This document shows positions 1 through 5,283 of a stretch of 5,415 nucleotides of DNA, piece after piece (position 1 is the stretch's first letter; the number at the start of each line of letters is the position of its first letter). Below the pieces are notes generated by a model that did not search any database, was not told the origin of the DNA, and saw nothing but the letters and a program-made list of their open reading frames with translations. This DNA is from an uncultured Bacteroidota bacterium (lineage in GTDB: Bacteria; Bacteroidota; Bacteroidia; Bacteroidales; P3). Location: contig URCX01000132.1 in assembly GCA_900546465.1 (NCBI GenBank), positions 1 to 5,415 of the forward strand, given 5' to 3'. The position numbers were made by a program, and so were the translations under genes.

Positions 1-2
1 CT

Positions 3-44
3 AAACTGCATAAAGCATACGTGGGGTTTCGTCTCGCTCTTTAA
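3..44 (+). CDS. Possible C-terminal end of a plus-strand gene entering from the left (SUMF1-like tail?)
   Basis: This frame is open from the window edge and reads KLHKAYVGFRLAL followed by TAA. A terminal GFR followed by a few hydrophobic residues is a common ending of formylglycine-generating-enzyme/SUMF1-type domains, which are frequent in Bacteroidota. A plus-strand gene ending here would also explain the good plus-strand terminator about 70 bases downstream (117-158). Only 13 codons are visible, so the reading frame, the family and even the reality of the gene are inference. The sequence to the left of the window would settle it. Confidence 0.35.
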   Translation, partial: KLHKAYVGFRLAL

Positions 45-56
45 GCAATATTGCTT
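43..56. repeat. Perfect 14-bp palindrome AAGCAATATTGCTT
   Basis: The 14 bases equal their own reverse complement, with no loop. The palindrome begins within the last two bases of the possible TAA stop at 42-44. It could be a protein-binding site or chance in AT-rich DNA. The inner words GCAATATT and AATATTGC recur as the arms of an inverted repeat at 3786-3877. No function is claimed. Confidence 0.5.
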
Positions 57-116
57 GCCAATCCGGACTGTTAGAAGTGTGTACGATAATTACCAAACGC
101 CCTTTCACAAAATTAA

Positions 117-158
117 AACGCCGAAAGAATTTTCCGAAACGGCGTTCTGTTTTTTTCT
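117..158. terminator. Bidirectional intrinsic terminator between a left-hand plus-strand gene and the ZIP gene
   Basis: AACGCCG (117-123) pairs perfectly with CGGCGTT (140-146), giving a 7-bp stem and a 16-nt loop. On the plus strand it is followed by CTGTTTTTTTC, a good U-tract. Read on the minus strand it is followed by TTAATTTTG, a weaker U-rich tract. It lies 32 bases past the stop codon of the ZIP gene and about 70 bases past the possible plus-strand stop at 44, so it is well placed to end convergent transcripts from both sides. Confidence 0.75.
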
Positions 159-177
159 TTCGGCCTTTGGTGAAAAT

Positions 178-939
178 CTATCCAAAGGTGAATATTTTTT
201 CTACGGAAAGCAGTGTGAGGAAGCCGAGAAGCAGAGCGTATGTCGCTTGTTTCTGGAAGCCGTGGGCATGGGTTTCCGGTATCATTTCGTCGCTTACAAC
301 ATATAGCATGGCTCCTCCCGCAAAGGATAGCATCAAGGGCAGAAGTATTTCGGAAATATGTCCGGCAAAATAACCAATCATGACACCGATAATCTCCAAA
401 AGTCCTATTGCAAGTGCTATAAGGAGGGTTCGTTTCTTGCTTACGCCTGCAAGCAACAGCGGTGAGATGACCACCATTCCCTCGGGTATGTTTTGCAATG
501 CTATGCCGAAGGTAACCATCCATGCATTGTCTGTATTGCTTCCGTTAAAGCCTACTCCGGCTGCCATTCCTTCCGGCAACTTATGAATGGCTATTGCAAG
601 GACGAACAATAATATATGGTTCAATCGGGCATTATTACGATGTTGTTCTTCGTCCAATCCTGTGATATTATGAAGATGAGGTGTCAGATGGTCAAGAAGA
701 TTCAAAAATAAAGCCCCTGCCGAAACGCCTAAGATTACCCACAACATCCCTTTGGCGGAAACCATGGCGACAGCCGGCAATATCAAACCCAAAATGGCTG
801 CTGCCAACATCACTCCTGCACAATAGCCCAATACAATATCATTCCATTTGTGCGGCAGTTGTTTTATCATAAACCCTATAAGAGAACCGAAAATCGTTGC
901 AGCACACAGACCTGCTGCACTAAGCAAAACTTCCTGCAT
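178..939 (-). CDS. ZIP-family divalent metal transporter (GufA/ZupT-like)
   Basis: The 253-residue product is an inner-membrane protein of the ZIP family, which carries zinc, iron, manganese or related divalent metals into the cytoplasm. About eight hydrophobic segments are visible, and the length is normal for bacterial ZIPs. The two signature metal-site helices are clear: HKLPEGMAAGVGF at about 119-131 and ALQNIPEGMVV at about 147-157. A further glutamate, E182, sits 29 residues after E153, the same spacing as between the metal ligands E211 and E240 of the Bordetella ZIP structure. The tail has SDEMIPETHAHG (216-227), typical of the GufA-like branch. The short loop between helices 3 and 4 (about 85-108) has several His and acidic residues that could bind metal. 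Oddity: K120 replaces the usual Asn after the first metal-binding His. The start is ATG at 937-939 with no clear Shine-Dalgarno. The gene follows pnp in the same direction, separated by a terminator. Family certain; metal specificity unknown. Confidence 0.95.
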   Translation of the reverse strand: MQEVLLSAAGLCAATIFGSLIGFMIKQLPHKWNDIVLGYCAGVMLAAAILGLILPAVAMVSAKGMLWVILGVSAGALFLNLLDHLTPHLHNITGLDEEQHRNNARLNHILLFVLAIAIHKLPEGMAAGVGFNGSNTDNAWMVTFGIALQNIPEGMVVISPLLLAGVSKKRTLLIALAIGLLEIIGVMIGYFAGHISEILLPLMLSFAGGAMLYVVSDEMIPETHAHGFQKQATYALLLGFLTLLSVEKIFTFG

Positions 940-993
940 ATGAGTAATGTTTGATTTGTGATTAAATACTTAAAACTTTATTTCCTCTAAAAA

Positions 994-1021
994 CAAATGC
1001 GAGACAAAGCAACTGCATTTG
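994..1021 (-). promoter_or_regulatory. Inverted repeat upstream of the ZIP gene (possible operator or leader hairpin)
   Basis: CAAATGC (994-1000) and GCATTTG (1015-1021) are perfect 7-bp arms around a 14-nt centre, 55 bases upstream of the ZIP start codon. It could be an operator for a metal-responsive regulator or a stem in the 5' leader. It does not match a Zur, Fur or MntR box that I recognise. No full TAnnTTTG promoter was found in this 100-base leader; the nearest match, TTGCTTTG (minus strand, 1005-1012), has one mismatch and no partner -33 box. Function is speculative. Confidence 0.3.
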
Positions 1022-1040
1022 AGAACACTGTCATAAAAAC

Positions 1041-1078
1041 AAAAAACGAGAGCAGCTTGTTTGCAACTCTCGTTTTTT
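1041..1078 (-). terminator. Intrinsic terminator after pnp
   Basis: AAAAAACGAGAG (1041-1052) pairs with CTCTCGTTTTTT (1067-1078), a 12-bp arm pair whose core is CGAGAG/CTCTCG with a 14-nt loop. On the minus strand the hairpin runs straight into TTTTTTGTTTTTATG, a strong U-tract, 12 bases past the pnp stop codon. The symmetrical A and T runs mean it could also work on the plus strand, but no plus-strand gene lies beside it. It separates pnp from the downstream ZIP gene. Confidence 0.85.
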
Positions 1079-1090
1079 TGCGATAAATCG

Positions 1091-3289
1091 CTATTTGTTC
1101 GTGGTGCGATGAATATTGCGTTGCGGCCTTGCCCCTTGCGGTCTTACAGGTCGTTGCGGACGAGGCTCCACATAGCCTTCAGGTTTAGGCGTAAGCACCC
1201 TGTGAGATAGCTTGAACTTACCGGTTTTCTTGTCTATGTCAACAAGTTTTACGCTTACCTTATCTCCTACGTGTAATACGTCTTCCACATTATCAACCCT
1301 GTCCCATGAAATCTCGCTCACATGTAATAATCCGTCTTTTGAAGGCAGGAATTCAACGAAAGCACCGAAATCAAGTATGTTTTTTACTGTTCCATCATAT
1401 ACTTCACCGATTTCCGGAACGGCAATGATGCCTTGTATTCTCTTTATAGCGGCTTCGATGCCTTCTTTATTGACAGAAGAGATTTCAACGGAACCTTGAT
1501 TGCCTACTTCCTCTATTGTGATTATCGTATTGGTATCTTTCTGAATTTCTTGGATTATCTTACCTTGCGGACCTATGATTGCACCAATGAACTCCTTGTC
1601 AACCATCATCTTGGTTACTCTTGGAACATTTGGTTTGTAGTCTTCCCTTGGTTCAGGTATCGTTTCTTCGATTATATTCAAGATATGCATTCTGCCTTCC
1701 TTGGCTTGTGCCAAGGCTTGTGCCAATATATCGTATGACAAACCGTCGCACTTTATATCCATTTGGCAGGCAGTGATACCGTCTCTTGTTCCCGTTACCT
1801 TGAAGTCCATATCTCCCAAATGGTCTTCGTCTCCCAAAATATCGGAAAGCACAGCCCATTTGCCGTTCTTTTCAATCAAGCCCATCGCTATACCGGAAAC
1901 AGGCTTCTTTATCTTGACTCCGGCATCCATTAAGGCGAGACAACCTGCACAAACCGTCGCCATGGAGGAAGAACCGTTGGATTCCAAAATATCGGATACC
2001 AGTCTTATTGTATAAGGGCACTCTTCTTCCGAAGGCAAAACCTGTTTCAATGCTCTCATGGCAAGGTTTCCATGTCCGATTTCACGTCTTGATGTGCTGC
2101 CGGCACGTTTTACTTCACCTGTTGCAAAGCCGGGGAAGTTGTAATGGAGAATAAAATGATTCTTACCCTCAATCATTGCACCGTCTATTATTTGCTCATC
2201 AAGCTTTGTGCCAAGTGTACAAGTGGAAAGGGATTGTGTTTCTCCTCTTGTGAAGATTGCACTTCCGTGAGGGGTCGGAAGATAACCCACTTCTGCCCAA
2301 ATAGGACGGATTTCGTTGAGTTGTCTGCCATCAAGTCTCACTCTCTCTTGCAAAACCATGTCTCTCATGGCCTCTTTCTCCGTATCGTGGAAATAACGGT
2401 CTATCATGAAAGCCTTCTCTTCGGCTTCTTCTTCGCTCAATGTGGCAATGAACTCCTGCTTTATGGCATCGAATCCTTCACCTCTTTCACTTTTGGATTT
2501 TATTCCCTTATGTGCGAAGTCATAACACTTTTGGTAAACCGCATTATGAAGTTTTTCTCTTAACTCAGGGTCATTTACCTCGTGGCAATACTCTCTCTTG
2601 AGAGTTTTTCCGACCATTTCCGTCAATTCACCGAGTGCATTGCAATGTAATTTGATAGTATCGTGAGCTTGTTTCAAGGCTTCGAGCATAGTATCCTCGG
2701 AAACTTCTTTCATTTCGCCCTCCACCATCATTATATTGTCGGCTGTGGCAGCTACAATCAAATCCAAGTCCGCTTCTTCCATTTGTTCGTAGTTCGGATT
2801 TATCACAAACTCTCCGTTTACGAGAGCAATACGGCACTCGGATACAGGTCCGTTAAACGGAATGTCGCTTACTGCCAATGCCGACGAGGCTGCAAGAGCA
2901 GCCAAGGCGTCAGGCGGATTAGTGTGGTCGCCTGAAATCAAGGTTACCTGCACTTGTACTTCTGCATGGAAATCATCAGGGAACAGAGGTCTCAATGCTC
3001 TGTCAATCAATCGGGAAATCAATATTTCATATTCGCTCGGACGAGCCTCTCTTTTGAAGAAACCTCCCGGAAATCTACCCGTTGAAGCATATTTTTCTTG
3101 ATAATCAACCGTCAGTGGCATGAAATCCACATTTTCTCCGGCTTCTTTTTTTGCACAAACGGTGGCGAGAATCATTGTGTCTCCCATTCTTACCACTGCC
3201 GAACCGTCTGCTTGTTTGGCTAATTTGCCTGTCTCGATTTCAATCTGTCTTCCGTCTCTCAACGAGAAGACTTTCTTTGTTCCTAACAT
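1091..3289 (-). CDS. pnp: Polynucleotide phosphorylase (polyribonucleotide nucleotidyltransferase)
   Basis: PNPase degrades RNA 3' to 5' with phosphate, releasing nucleoside diphosphates, and acts as a trimer in cytoplasmic RNA turnover. The 732-residue product has the full architecture: a first RNase PH-like domain (about 1-220) with the RNA-contacting GGFFKREARPSE loop (75-86); a helical linker (about 240-315); and a second RNase PH-like domain (about 320-550). That domain carries TSRREIGHG (399-407), phosphate-binding NGSSSMA (438-444) and the catalytic stretch DEDHLGDMDFK, in which D489, D495 and K497 match D486, D492 and K494 of the E. coli enzyme. A KH domain (GPQG loop at 573-576), an S1 domain (about 624-697) and a Pro/Arg-rich tail (701-732) follow. 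The start is the ATG at 3287-3289, giving MLGTKKVFSLRDGR, the family's usual N-terminus; an in-frame start 40 codons upstream would make the protein begin inside the rpsO terminator. The stop is TAG. No promoter was seen directly upstream, so read-through from rpsO is likely. Confidence 0.98.
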   Translation of the reverse strand: MLGTKKVFSLRDGRQIEIETGKLAKQADGSAVVRMGDTMILATVCAKKEAGENVDFMPLTVDYQEKYASTGRFPGGFFKREARPSEYEILISRLIDRALRPLFPDDFHAEVQVQVTLISGDHTNPPDALAALAASSALAVSDIPFNGPVSECRIALVNGEFVINPNYEQMEEADLDLIVAATADNIMMVEGEMKEVSEDTMLEALKQAHDTIKLHCNALGELTEMVGKTLKREYCHEVNDPELREKLHNAVYQKCYDFAHKGIKSKSERGEGFDAIKQEFIATLSEEEAEEKAFMIDRYFHDTEKEAMRDMVLQERVRLDGRQLNEIRPIWAEVGYLPTPHGSAIFTRGETQSLSTCTLGTKLDEQIIDGAMIEGKNHFILHYNFPGFATGEVKRAGSTSRREIGHGNLAMRALKQVLPSEEECPYTIRLVSDILESNGSSSMATVCAGCLALMDAGVKIKKPVSGIAMGLIEKNGKWAVLSDILGDEDHLGDMDFKVTGTRDGITACQMDIKCDGLSYDILAQALAQAKEGRMHILNIIEETIPEPREDYKPNVPRVTKMMVDKEFIGAIIGPQGKIIQEIQKDTNTIITIEEVGNQGSVEISSVNKEGIEAAIKRIQGIIAVPEIGEVYDGTVKNILDFGAFVEFLPSKDGLLHVSEISWDRVDNVEDVLHVGDKVSVKLVDIDKKTGKFKLSHRVLTPKPEGYVEPRPQRPVRPQGARPQRNIHRTTNK

Positions 3290-3314
3290 TAACTTACTTT
3301 TTCTTTTAACCTCT

Positions 3315-3360
3315 TTCGAGCGGGGAAACTCGAACTCATTCCGGCAAAACATCTTTTGCC
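3315..3360 (-). promoter_or_regulatory. Two tandem hairpins in the pnp leader
   Basis: After the rpsO terminator the leader holds GGCAAAA/TTTTGCC (3343-3349 with 3354-3360, 4-nt loop) and then TTCGAG/CTCGAA (3315-3320 with 3329-3334, 8-nt loop). The second ends 25 bases before the pnp ATG. Neither is followed by a U-tract, so they are not terminators. In E. coli a leader stem of pnp is cut by RNase III and PNPase then represses its own mRNA; an analogous role here is inference by position only. Confidence 0.5.
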
Positions 3361-3369
3361 AACCCCTTA

Positions 3370-3405
3370 TACAACAAAAAAGGCAATTAGCCGCTAATTG
3401 CCTTT
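3370..3405 (-). terminator. Intrinsic terminator/attenuator between rpsO and pnp
   Basis: AAAGGCAATTAG (3379-3390) and CTAATTGCCTTT (3394-3405) form a perfect 12-bp stem with a 3-nt loop. On the minus strand it is followed directly by TTTTTTGTTGTA. It begins 28 bases after the rpsO stop. It should end most rpsO transcripts and let a fraction continue into pnp, which has no visible promoter of its own. On the plus strand the stem is followed by CCAAATC, so it acts in one direction. Confidence 0.9.
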
Positions 3406-3433
3406 CCAAATCATTTATTCCGGTTCAGGAAAA

Positions 3434-3703
3434 TTACTTTCTGATACCCAACTGCTTGATAAGCTCACGATATTTCTCTATATCATTTGCTTTAAGGTAG
3501 TCTAACAAACGTCTTCTCTTTCCTACCAAATTCACAAGAGACCTTTTGGTAAACAAATCCTTGCGATTTTCCTTGACGTGTTGCGTAAGTTTTTGAATTC
3601 TATACGTAAACAACGCAATTTGAGACTCTGTCGATCCTGTATCAGCTGCGTTTTTGCCGTATTGTGCAAAAATCTCTTTTTTCTTTTCGGCTGTCAAATA
3701 CAT
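3434..3703 (-). CDS. rpsO: 30S ribosomal protein S15
   Basis: S15 is a primary 16S rRNA-binding protein that helps assemble the platform of the small ribosomal subunit. The 89-residue length is exactly typical. Family signatures are present: DTGSTESQIALFTYRI (21-36), a run of basic residues KENRKDLFTKRSLVNLVGKRRRLL in two adjoining pieces (44-55, 56-67), and the closing KYRELIKQLGIRK (77-89). The ATG at 3701-3703 follows a short leader with only a weak AGGT near it, normal for Bacteroidota. It has its own promoter at 3756-3787 and a strong terminator behind it, with pnp next. The rpsO-pnp order is the same as in E. coli and many other bacteria. In several bacteria S15 represses its own translation through a leader structure; whether that occurs here cannot be shown. 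Confidence 0.98.
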   Translation of the reverse strand: MYLTAEKKKEIFAQYGKNAADTGSTESQIALFTYRIQKLTQHVKENRKDLFTKRSLVNLVGKRRRLLDYLKANDIEKYRELIKQLGIRK

Positions 3704-3740
3704 ATTTACCTGATTAATATTTTACTTACTACTTATCTTT

Positions 3741-3753
3741 AACTCTACGAGTT
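3741..3753 (-). promoter_or_regulatory. Small hairpin at the predicted 5' end of rpsO mRNA
   Basis: On the minus strand the sequence reads AACTC-GTA-GAGTT, a 5-bp stem with a 3-nt loop. The -7 box ends at 3756, so transcription should begin within a few bases of this stem. It could protect the 5' end or form part of an S15 autoregulatory site, but it is short and neither role is demonstrated. Confidence 0.4.
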
Positions 3754-3755
3754 TG

Positions 3756-3787
3756 CAAAGGTACAACTTTTTCCCGAACTCACAAAA
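3756..3787 (-). promoter_or_regulatory. Bacteroidota-type promoter of rpsO
   Basis: On the minus strand a -33 element TTTTG (3783-3787) and a -7 element TACCTTTG (3756-3763) are separated by 19 nt. This matches the TTTG / TAnnTTTG consensus of the Bacteroidota primary sigma factor with no mismatch. The expected start is near 3750, giving a leader of about 45-50 nt before the rpsO ATG. Confidence 0.88.
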
Positions 3788-3877
3788 TATTGCTGCGTTT
3801 TTCTCTCATCTTCGATAAGTCTGGCTGAAATTTGATGAGCAAAAAATCGGTTGTTGCCGTTTCATTACTGCAATATT
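3786..3877 (-). repeat. Nested inverted repeats between the lysozyme-like gene and rpsO
   Basis: Outer arms AATATTGC (3786-3793) and GCAATATT (3870-3877) flank inner arms CTCATC (3805-3810) and GATGAG (3834-3839). The outer pair spans almost the whole intergenic gap: the left arm overlaps the -33 box of rpsO and the right arm touches the stop codon of the upstream gene. A run TTTTTT occurs at 3841-3846 on the minus strand, but only a 3-bp stem precedes it, so no convincing terminator for the lysozyme-like gene was found here. Pairing over 76 nt may be coincidental. Confidence 0.3.
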
Positions 3878-4995
3878 CAGTCTTCAAAATGTTTTTCATT
3901 GAACGGAAATTCTTTTGCCAACTCTCCTGAATAATAAAAGTCGAATCCTATGGCTCCGAAAGTGTAAACCTTATCTGCAACGCTTATATGCGAACCTCCG
4001 CATTGGGGATTTGCACTCGGGCGGCTTTCCGAAAAACCTATATTGAACAATGTGAAGAGTATCTCCGGTCTGTTGCTTATGTCAAAACCTGCCCTTTCCC
4101 ATTGTTTCTTCGTTTGATGAATTATGCAACCCGTATATACATATGAATAATAGTGGTTGCGATAATCCACCAAGCGGTTTATCCTCTCCGCTTCATGGTC
4201 GGCAGTCTTGAAATCCAATATATGCTCATAACGTTTGCCCATATAGAAAACGGAAGTATCGTTTTTCAAATTCCTTTCAACCCATGCCGCAGTAAAATCC
4301 TTTATCCCGTTCACACCGAAAGAGAATTGACTTTGTACGGACAGCACTTTGACAGGACCGAGATACTTTTTGTATGTCTCCCTCTTTGAATTGAAAAGAC
4401 GAATCTGCTCTCCGATAAGACAGCCGACTATCAGACGCGGCTCAACACCTGTTACCATGGCAGCACTGTCGATTAACGCCTTGTCTTTCACTATCGCCAC
4501 CTTCAAAGCCTCCCATTCCGGAGTGTTCATCCATAATATGGCATGCCTGTCCGCCCCTTTCTTCTCTGCACAAGCCAAAGCCGCCTTTTGTTTTTCAAGG
4601 AGCGAAACATACTCGGGCTCATCTTTTATATACAATTCGCAAGCCGCAATCATCTGCGACACATCGACCCCGCCATGAGCATTATTGACAGCCTGCATCA
4701 TAAGTTCCGCATTTCTCGGATAAAGTCTGGAAATCACCGAAAGCTTCATATAATCCTCCGAAAGTTTTTCCGCATTTATCTTTCCGGTCTTTTTTTTGGT
4801 ATTCATTTGCGAAACCTGAGCAAGGTAACGATTGTTCTTATCCACCGCCCCACTGTTCTTTGTCCAGCCCAACCGATAAACCGCCCATGCCCCGATAATG
4901 GCAAGACCCGCCAATGCAAAACCATATAGAGCCGCATTGTAACAAAGCCTGCCGAAACTCTTCCAAGAAGAAAAACAAATCTTTATTTTTTTCAC
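3877..4995 (-). CDS. Membrane-anchored lysozyme/lytic-transglycosylase-like protein (DUF1402-like)
   Basis: The 372-residue product has a short basic N-terminus (MKKIKI...WKSFGR), one membrane helix at about 21-42 and a large domain that should lie in the periplasm. From about 180 the order of motifs resembles the lysozyme-like fold of lytic transglycosylases: a candidate catalytic glutamate in IVGCLIGEQ (E196), then SFGVNGIK (225-232), then LFNIGFSESR (316-325). The stretch FDISNRPEILFTLFNIG closely recalls the DUF1402 family, where a similar DIS-x-NP-x-I-x-x-TLYN-x-G segment follows a VGAIVGEH segment. The C-terminal part, GGSHIS...YTFGAIGFDFYYSGELA (333-360), is rich in aromatics. Activity on peptidoglycan is inference from distant resemblance recalled from memory. 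The start is GTG (4993-4995): an in-frame TAA lies about 33 bases upstream, the next ATG is codon 64 and would lose the membrane helix, and the promoter at 5021-5051 leaves a leader of only about 20 nt. The gene stands alone, so neighbours give no hint of its target. Confidence 0.85.
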   Translation of the reverse strand: MKKIKICFSSWKSFGRLCYNAALYGFALAGLAIIGAWAVYRLGWTKNSGAVDKNNRYLAQVSQMNTKKKTGKINAEKLSEDYMKLSVISRLYPRNAELMMQAVNNAHGGVDVSQMIAACELYIKDEPEYVSLLEKQKAALACAEKKGADRHAILWMNTPEWEALKVAIVKDKALIDSAAMVTGVEPRLIVGCLIGEQIRLFNSKRETYKKYLGPVKVLSVQSQFSFGVNGIKDFTAAWVERNLKNDTSVFYMGKRYEHILDFKTADHEAERINRLVDYRNHYYSYVYTGCIIHQTKKQWERAGFDISNRPEILFTLFNIGFSESRPSANPQCGGSHISVADKVYTFGAIGFDFYYSGELAKEFPFNEKHFED

Positions 4996-5020
4996 CGTAT
5001 ATCTTGTTTTTAACAGCCGG

Positions 5021-5051
5021 CAAAATTACTACATTTTCCATAAACCGCAAA
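5021..5051 (-). promoter_or_regulatory. Bacteroidota-type promoter of the lysozyme-like gene
   Basis: On the minus strand -33 TTTG (5048-5051), a 19-nt spacer and -7 TAATTTTG (5021-5028) match the consensus TTTG / TAnnTTTG exactly, with the same spacing as the rpsO promoter. The predicted start is near 5014-5017, about 20 nt before the GTG at 4995. It supports both the phylum assignment and the GTG start. Confidence 0.85.
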
Positions 5052-5069
5052 CAAAACGGCACTTCCTCC

Positions 5070-5095
5070 AAGCCGGAGCATAAAGCCGGAGCATA
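5070..5095. repeat. Tandem duplication of a 13-bp unit, AAGCCGGAGCATA x2
   Basis: Two identical 13-bp copies lie directly head to tail (5070-5082 and 5083-5095), about 20 bp upstream of the -33 box of the lysozyme-like gene. A 9-bp partial copy, CGGAGCATA, recurs at 5164-5172, just before the 22-bp array. It could be an upstream binding site present in several copies or a replication-slippage product. Confidence 0.75.
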
Positions 5096-5179
5096 TTCCG
5101 CTCTCTTCGGAACCACCCTCTTGCAATCCGCCTGAACAAAGCCTTGCCGGCATCGTTTTCTCTCGGAGCATAATGATAA

Positions 5180-5283
5180 AAAAAGCCCCTTTTTGAATAT
5201 AAAAAAGGGGCTTTTTACACATCAAAAAGCGGCTTTTCATATAGCAAAAAGGGGCTTTTTATACAACAAAAAGGGGCTTTTTT
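5180..5283. repeat. Five-unit 22-bp-period array of AAAAAG-NNN-CTTTTT hairpin units
   Basis: Units begin at 5180, 5202, 5224, 5246 and 5268, exactly 22 bp apart. Each core is AAAAAG, a 3-nt centre and CTTTTT (unit three ends CTTTTC). The centres are CCC, GGG, CGG, GGG and GGG. The spacers are GAATATA, ACACATC, ATATAGC and ATACAAC; the last three fit AYAYANC. Every core can fold as a 6-bp stem with a triloop. The first core is the exact reverse complement of cores two, four and five, so it can form a 15-bp stem with any of them; paired with the adjacent second core it makes a terminator-like hairpin with a U-tract on both strands. A period of 22 is not a multiple of 3 and no credible gene crosses it, so it is not a protein repeat. 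It is too short and regular for a CRISPR array. The role is unknown: transcription terminator cluster, binding array or minisatellite. Confidence 0.9.

Noticed and set aside
1..306. A plus-strand frame open from the edge to 306.
   Set aside because: It runs through the bidirectional terminator and then antisense to the ZIP coding region; its sequence shows no recognisable family.
1005..1012. TTGCTTTG on the minus strand as a -7 box for the ZIP gene.
   Set aside because: It has one mismatch to TAnnTTTG and no TTTG or TTG partner 19-20 bases upstream.
2144..2563. A long plus-strand frame opposite pnp.
   Set aside because: It is antisense to strongly conserved PNPase coding sequence and has a cysteine- and phenylalanine-rich shadow-type composition.
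3311..3340. A tRNA 3'-end-like stretch on the minus strand, with a TTCGAGT T-loop-like word followed by TTCCCCGCTCGA.
   Set aside because: Only three of five T-stem positions pair, and no matching 5' acceptor strand or D and anticodon arms can be found upstream. The bases are better explained as the 6-bp leader hairpin.
3290..3409. A 40-residue N-terminal extension of PNPase starting at 3409.
   Set aside because: The extra codons run through the rpsO terminator stem and two leader hairpins and resemble no part of PNPase; the ATG at 3287-3289 gives the normal family N-terminus.
5180..5283. CRISPR-like array.
   Set aside because: Repeats of 15 bp with 7-bp similar spacers do not fit any CRISPR type, and no cas gene is present.
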